NCBI GenBank assembly: GCA_913057765.1 | Contig: CAJXPH010000031.1 | Coordinates: forward strand, 1 to 17,104 | From: an uncultured Campylobacteraceae bacterium | GTDB lineage: Bacteria; Campylobacterota; Campylobacteria; Campylobacterales; Arcobacteraceae | Direction of reading: 5' to 3' | DNA: 17,104 nucleotides | Shown: one piece after another, positions 14,205 through 17,104 of the stretch | Numbering within the stretch: position 1 is the stretch's first letter | Layout of the letters: every line of letters begins with the position of its first letter | Made by a program: the position numbers and the translations under genes | The notes under the pieces: model-generated | Databases searched by the model: none | Seen by the model: the letters and a program-made list of their open reading frames with translations, nothing else | Told to the model about the DNA's origin: nothing

Positions 14205-14702
14205 TTATTTAGCTCCCATTTCAGCTTTTGCATAATTAATTAATCCACCTGTAGCAATTAATTCTTGCATAAAATCAGGAATTGCAGTAAATTCATAAGT
14301 TTTATTAGTAGTATTATTTACAATTTTACCATCATCTAAACTTATAGAAATTTCTTCACCTTCTTTAATTTCTAAAGACTCTGGTAACTCAAAAATTGGT
14401 AGTCCCATATTAAATGCATTTCTATAAAAAATTCTAGCGAATGAAGGAGCAACAATAGCAGCAACTCCTGCAGCTTTTAAAGCAATTGGTGCATGTTCTC
14501 TTGAAGAACCACATCCAAAATTTTCACCAGCAACGATTATATCACCTCTTTGCAATTTATTAGGAAATTCAGGATCTGCATCTTCCATAACATATTTTGC
14601 TAAATGTTCAGGATCCGAACTATTTAAATATCTTGCAGCAATAATAACATCAGTGTCAATATTTGCTCCAAAATTCCAAACTTTTCCAGTTATTTTATTC
14701 AT
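14205..14702 (-). CDS. leuD: 3-isopropylmalate dehydratase small subunit
   Basis: LeuD forms the swivelling small subunit of isopropylmalate isomerase with the Fe-S subunit LeuC. At 165 residues it is the short type (archaeal/LeuD2-like, about 160-170) and not the roughly 200-residue enterobacterial type. It has WNFGANIDTDVIIAARYL near the N-terminus and the signature GENFGCGSSREHAP (59-72). AAGGA is 8 bases upstream of the ATG. Its partner gene leuC is not in the window; upstream is the divergent rpoD. The pair leuD-leuB is probably transcribed from the 14703-14840 spacer, where I cannot choose a promoter with confidence. Confidence 0.95.
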   Translation of the reverse strand: MNKITGKVWNFGANIDTDVIIAARYLNSSDPEHLAKYVMEDADPEFPNKLQRGDIIVAGENFGCGSSREHAPIALKAAGVAAIVAPSFARIFYRNAFNMGLPIFELPESLEIKEGEEISISLDDGKIVNNTTNKTYEFTAIPDFMQELIATGGLINYAKAEMGAK

Positions 14703-14840
14703 ATTATTTTTCCTTATTTATCATACTTTTTTCATTAAAAAAGCAATTACATAATTTTTCAAAGTTAAGCATTTTATCTAAAGTTTAAAAAAAAATAGAT
14801 TAAATGTAAAATAATTAATAATTTCCTTAAGTAGTTTCGG

Positions 14841-14846
14841 TATAAT
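14841..14846 (+). promoter_or_regulatory. -10 box of rpoD
   Basis: TTCGGTATAATGTC contains TATAAT at 14841-14846, 38 bases before the start codon, giving a predicted start near 14853 and a leader of about 30 bases with GAGGA at 14869-14873. Confidence 0.55.
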
Positions 14847-14883
14847 GTCTGACTATCTTTAAACAAATGAGGAATGTCCATTT

Positions 14884-16737
14884 ATGAGCGCAAAAGATCT
14901 AAATAAAGTTATTGAAACTACAGTAAAAGAATATAAAGATTCAATACTTACTTTTGAAAAACTTATCAAAATCTTCTCAAAAGCGCCTTCATCTGCAAAC
15001 ATTAAAAAACTTTTAGCTTTTATACAACTATATAACGTAACGTTAATTAGTTCGCAAGAACAAGCAAAAAGAATGAATGCTGAAGAGGCGAAAAGAAAAG
15101 AAGATTTAATAAAGAAAATGAAAGAAAATGATGATGATGTCTTTGACCTTCTAAAGAATAAAGAACTTCTTGAATGGTCTAGATCAGATTCTCCAGTTAG
15201 AATGTACCTTAGAGAAATGGGACAAATTCCTCTTCTTACAAAAGAAGAAGAAATAGAAATCTCTAAAAAAATTGAAATGGGTGAAGATGTTATTCTTGAT
15301 GCCATATGTTATGTTCCATATTTAATTGATTTTATCTTAGAATATAAAGAACCTCTAGTAAATAGAGAAAGAAAAGTAAAAGAACTATTTAGAAACTTCG
15401 ATGATGAAGAATCTGATTCTTCAGATGATACTGAAGAAGTTGAAGAGGTTGATACTTCTGCTGCTGAAACAGGAATTAAAAAACAAAAAAAACTTGATAA
15501 AAGAGCTGAAACAATTATTGAAGCTTTTAAAGTTTTAGAAAAAGCGAAAAAAGATTGGTTAAAATTCCAACTTAAAGAAGAAGCAAAATCTGATAGTGAA
15601 GCAGATCAAATGTTATTCAACTTGGCAATTGCTTTTAAGAAGAAAATTTTAAAAGAAGCTCTTTTAGATTTAGGACCAACTTCAAAACTTATTACTGAGA
15701 TTGTAAAGGCAATGGAAACTGCGCTTAAATCTGATACAGGTTTTGATACTGAACTTAAAAAACTAGAATACAAGTTACCATTATTTAATGACATTTTATT
15801 AAAAAATCATCAAAAGATTTTAGATAATATTGTTAATTTATCAAAAGTACAGATTACTTCTATGGTTCCCGAAGCAACAATGGTTTCTACATATATGGAA
15901 ATCAAAAAACTTTACCAAACTGCTGAAGCATCTAAAGATGGCTTTGATTTAGAACCAGAAGAATTAATTGATGTACTTGAGCAAATTAAACGAGGTAAAA
16001 GAATCACTGATGAAGCTAAAACTAGAATGGCGAAATCAAACCTTAGACTTGTTGTATCTATTGCAAAAAGATATACAAATAGAGGTTTACCATTCCTAGA
16101 TTTAATTCAAGAAGGTAATATTGGTCTTATGAAAGCTGTTGACAAGTTTGAATATAAGAAGGGATATAAATTCTCTACTTATGCAACTTGGTGGATTAGA
16201 CAAGCAATTTCAAGAGCAATTGCAGACCAAGCAAGAACTATTAGAATTCCAATTCATATGATTGAAACTATTAATAGAATCAATAAAATCATTAGAAAAG
16301 GTATTCAAGAAAATGGTAAAGAGCCAGATGTTGATGAGATTTCTAAAGAGGTTGGATTACCAGTTGATAAAGTTAAACAAGTAATTAAAATTACTAAAGA
16401 ACCTGTATCACTTGAAGCTCCTATAGGATCTGATGATGATGGTAAATTTGGAGATTTCGTTCCTGATGAAAAAGCTCCAACTCCAGTTGATAACATTATG
16501 AAAGAAGATTTACAAGGTCAAATTGACCAAATTCTTGCACAACTTAATGAAAGAGAACAAGCAGTTGTGAGAATGAGATTTGGACTTATGAAAGATGCAT
16601 CAGATAGAACATTAGAAGAAATCGGTCGAGAACTTTCTGTAACAAGAGAAAGAGTTAGACAAATTGAATCAAGTGCTATTAAAAAATTAAAGCATCCAAA
16701 AGTAGGTAAAAACCTTAAAAATTACGTTGAAAGTTAA
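14884..16737 (+). CDS. rpoD: RNA polymerase sigma factor RpoD (sigma-70)
   Basis: The 617-residue primary sigma factor has an N-terminal region 1.1-like part (about 1-85) and region 1.2 (SPVRMYLREMGQIPLLTKEEE, 103-123). A large non-conserved insert (about 140-375) includes the acidic run DDEESDSSDDTEEVEEVD (173-190). Region 2 (about 384-454, NLRLVVSIAKRY, GNIGLMKAVDKF, STYATWWIRQAISRAI) binds core and the -10. Region 3 runs about 455-540, and region 4 with its helix-turn-helix (about 575-602, RTLEEIGRELSVTRERVRQIE) reads the -35. GAGGA lies 10 bases before the ATG. It diverges from leuD and is followed after 6 bases by a same-strand gene. Confidence 0.98.
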   Translation: MSAKDLNKVIETTVKEYKDSILTFEKLIKIFSKAPSSANIKKLLAFIQLYNVTLISSQEQAKRMNAEEAKRKEDLIKKMKENDDDVFDLLKNKELLEWSRSDSPVRMYLREMGQIPLLTKEEEIEISKKIEMGEDVILDAICYVPYLIDFILEYKEPLVNRERKVKELFRNFDDEESDSSDDTEEVEEVDTSAAETGIKKQKKLDKRAETIIEAFKVLEKAKKDWLKFQLKEEAKSDSEADQMLFNLAIAFKKKILKEALLDLGPTSKLITEIVKAMETALKSDTGFDTELKKLEYKLPLFNDILLKNHQKILDNIVNLSKVQITSMVPEATMVSTYMEIKKLYQTAEASKDGFDLEPEELIDVLEQIKRGKRITDEAKTRMAKSNLRLVVSIAKRYTNRGLPFLDLIQEGNIGLMKAVDKFEYKKGYKFSTYATWWIRQAISRAIADQARTIRIPIHMIETINRINKIIRKGIQENGKEPDVDEISKEVGLPVDKVKQVIKITKEPVSLEAPIGSDDDGKFGDFVPDEKAPTPVDNIMKEDLQGQIDQILAQLNEREQAVVRMRFGLMKDASDRTLEEIGRELSVTRERVRQIESSAIKKLKHPKVGKNLKNYVES

Positions 16738-16743
16738 GATTTA

Positions 16744-17062
16744 ATGGATTTTTTTGAAGAATGGGTTGAACTAGATTTAAACCCTATTATATCTTTCTCG
16801 TCAGCGGGAAAGATTATATACTCAAACCAAGAAGCTCAGTTTTTATTAAATAGAATAAAACAAAAAGAGCTTTTTGATTTAGCCTTAAAACATGCTCCTC
16901 AAACTTTTGGAGTTGAAACTACATATTTTGATTTAAGTATTAAAAATTATGTTTTTTATGCAATAACAGTTAAGTATCAGAATGAAGATGAACTTCATAT
17001 GAAACTATACAAAAGTGCAATGGTAAAAAAAGATTCTCAACTAAGTACTAAAAATACTAATA
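16744..17062 (+). CDS. Partial gene after rpoD; PAS-like N-terminus, possible sensor kinase
   Basis: The gene is cut by the contig end; 106 genomic codons remain. It starts MDFFEEWVELDLNPIISFSSAGKI, where NPIISFSSAGKIIYSNQEAQFLL resembles the start of a PAS fold, followed by a strand-rich part (YVFYAITVKYQNEDELHMKLYK). There is no membrane segment in the visible part. Campylobacterota often carry a cytoplasmic PAS-histidine kinase of this look, but the kinase domain is not present here, so the function is inferred. It is 6 bases after rpoD with no strong ribosome site and is probably co-transcribed. Downstream of 17062 the open frame continues only because the adapter has no stop in that frame. 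Confidence 0.7.
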
Positions 17063-17104
17063 CTGTCTCTTATACACATCTGACGCTGCCGACGAAGAGG
17101 ATAG
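17063..17104 (-). other. Illumina Nextera i5-side adapter (not genomic)
   Basis: Bases 17063-17095 are the reverse complement of the 33-base Nextera read-1 transposase adapter, starting with the mosaic end CTGTCTCTTATACACATCT. Bases 17096-17103 (AGAGGATA) are the reverse complement of i5 index S503 as I remember it, and the last G begins the P5 flank. Genomic sequence ends at about 17062. Confidence 0.98.

Noticed and set aside
14867..14887. Six-codon ORF (ATG AGG AAT GTC CAT TTA TGA) overlapping the rpoD start by an ATGA
   Set aside because: Too short, with its own ribosome site missing; it uses the rpoD Shine-Dalgarno bases as codons. Probably chance.
39..17062. CRISPR arrays, tRNA or rRNA genes, defence islands, prophage genes
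   Set aside because: I saw no regularly spaced direct repeats, cloverleaf structures, transposase or phage genes on either strand.

Overview
The window is one assembled contig from a strongly AT-rich bacterium. Protein content and gene order point to the Campylobacterota (Epsilonproteobacteria), most likely the Arcobacter group (Arcobacteraceae). The clues are an alpha ribosomal operon beginning at rpmJ, the gatA-guaB pair, a GatA used for indirect tRNA amidation, a long rpoD followed by a small sensor-like gene, and AT-rich TATAAT-type promoters. The genus is an inference; no search was run. Both ends carry untrimmed Illumina Nextera adapter (1-38 and 17063-17104), so only about 39-17062 is genomic.

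Layout. (1) 39-1840 is a small accessory patch: a DCC/DUF393 thiol-disulfide protein, a 3'-truncated 5-carboxymethyl-2-hydroxymuconate isomerase-like gene ending in a sequence that resembles the end of a REP/RAYT element, a small single-pass membrane protein, an uncharacterised lipoprotein, and hairpin-rich spacers. (2) 1840-4662, minus strand: gatA-guaB, ending in two tandem intrinsic terminators. (3) 4785-7746, minus strand: the alpha operon rpmJ-rpsM-rpsK-rpsD-rpoA-rplQ, ending in an 18-bp terminator hairpin. Its 307-base upstream spacer holds divergent promoter-like boxes, an AT inverted repeat and a 15-bp palindrome. (4) 8054-13010 is a signalling and nucleotide block. A REC-HD-GYP c-di-GMP phosphodiesterase overlaps a HIT protein on the plus strand. 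They converge on a DHH-family phosphoesterase and an 877-residue hybrid histidine kinase on the minus strand. (5) 13134-14702, minus strand: leuD-leuB, two leucine biosynthesis genes without leuA or leuC beside them. (6) 14884 to the end, plus strand: rpoD, then a co-oriented gene with a PAS-like N-terminus that is cut by the contig end and reads into adapter.

How the genes fit together. Most of the window is core information processing (ribosomal proteins, RNA polymerase alpha and sigma-70, tRNA amidation) and core metabolism (GMP and leucine synthesis). The accessory interest lies in the signalling block. An HD-GYP enzyme, a DHH/DHHA1 phosphoesterase of the NrnA size class and a multi-step phosphorelay kinase sit together, and could in principle cover c-di-GMP breakdown, removal of the linear dinucleotide and the controlling input. 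I see no CRISPR array, tRNA, rRNA, complete transposon or clearly new defence system. The most useful second-look items are the adapter ends and the chimeric reading frame they create, the truncated isomerase with its REP-like boundary, and the structured spacers at 1741-1839 and 7747-8053.
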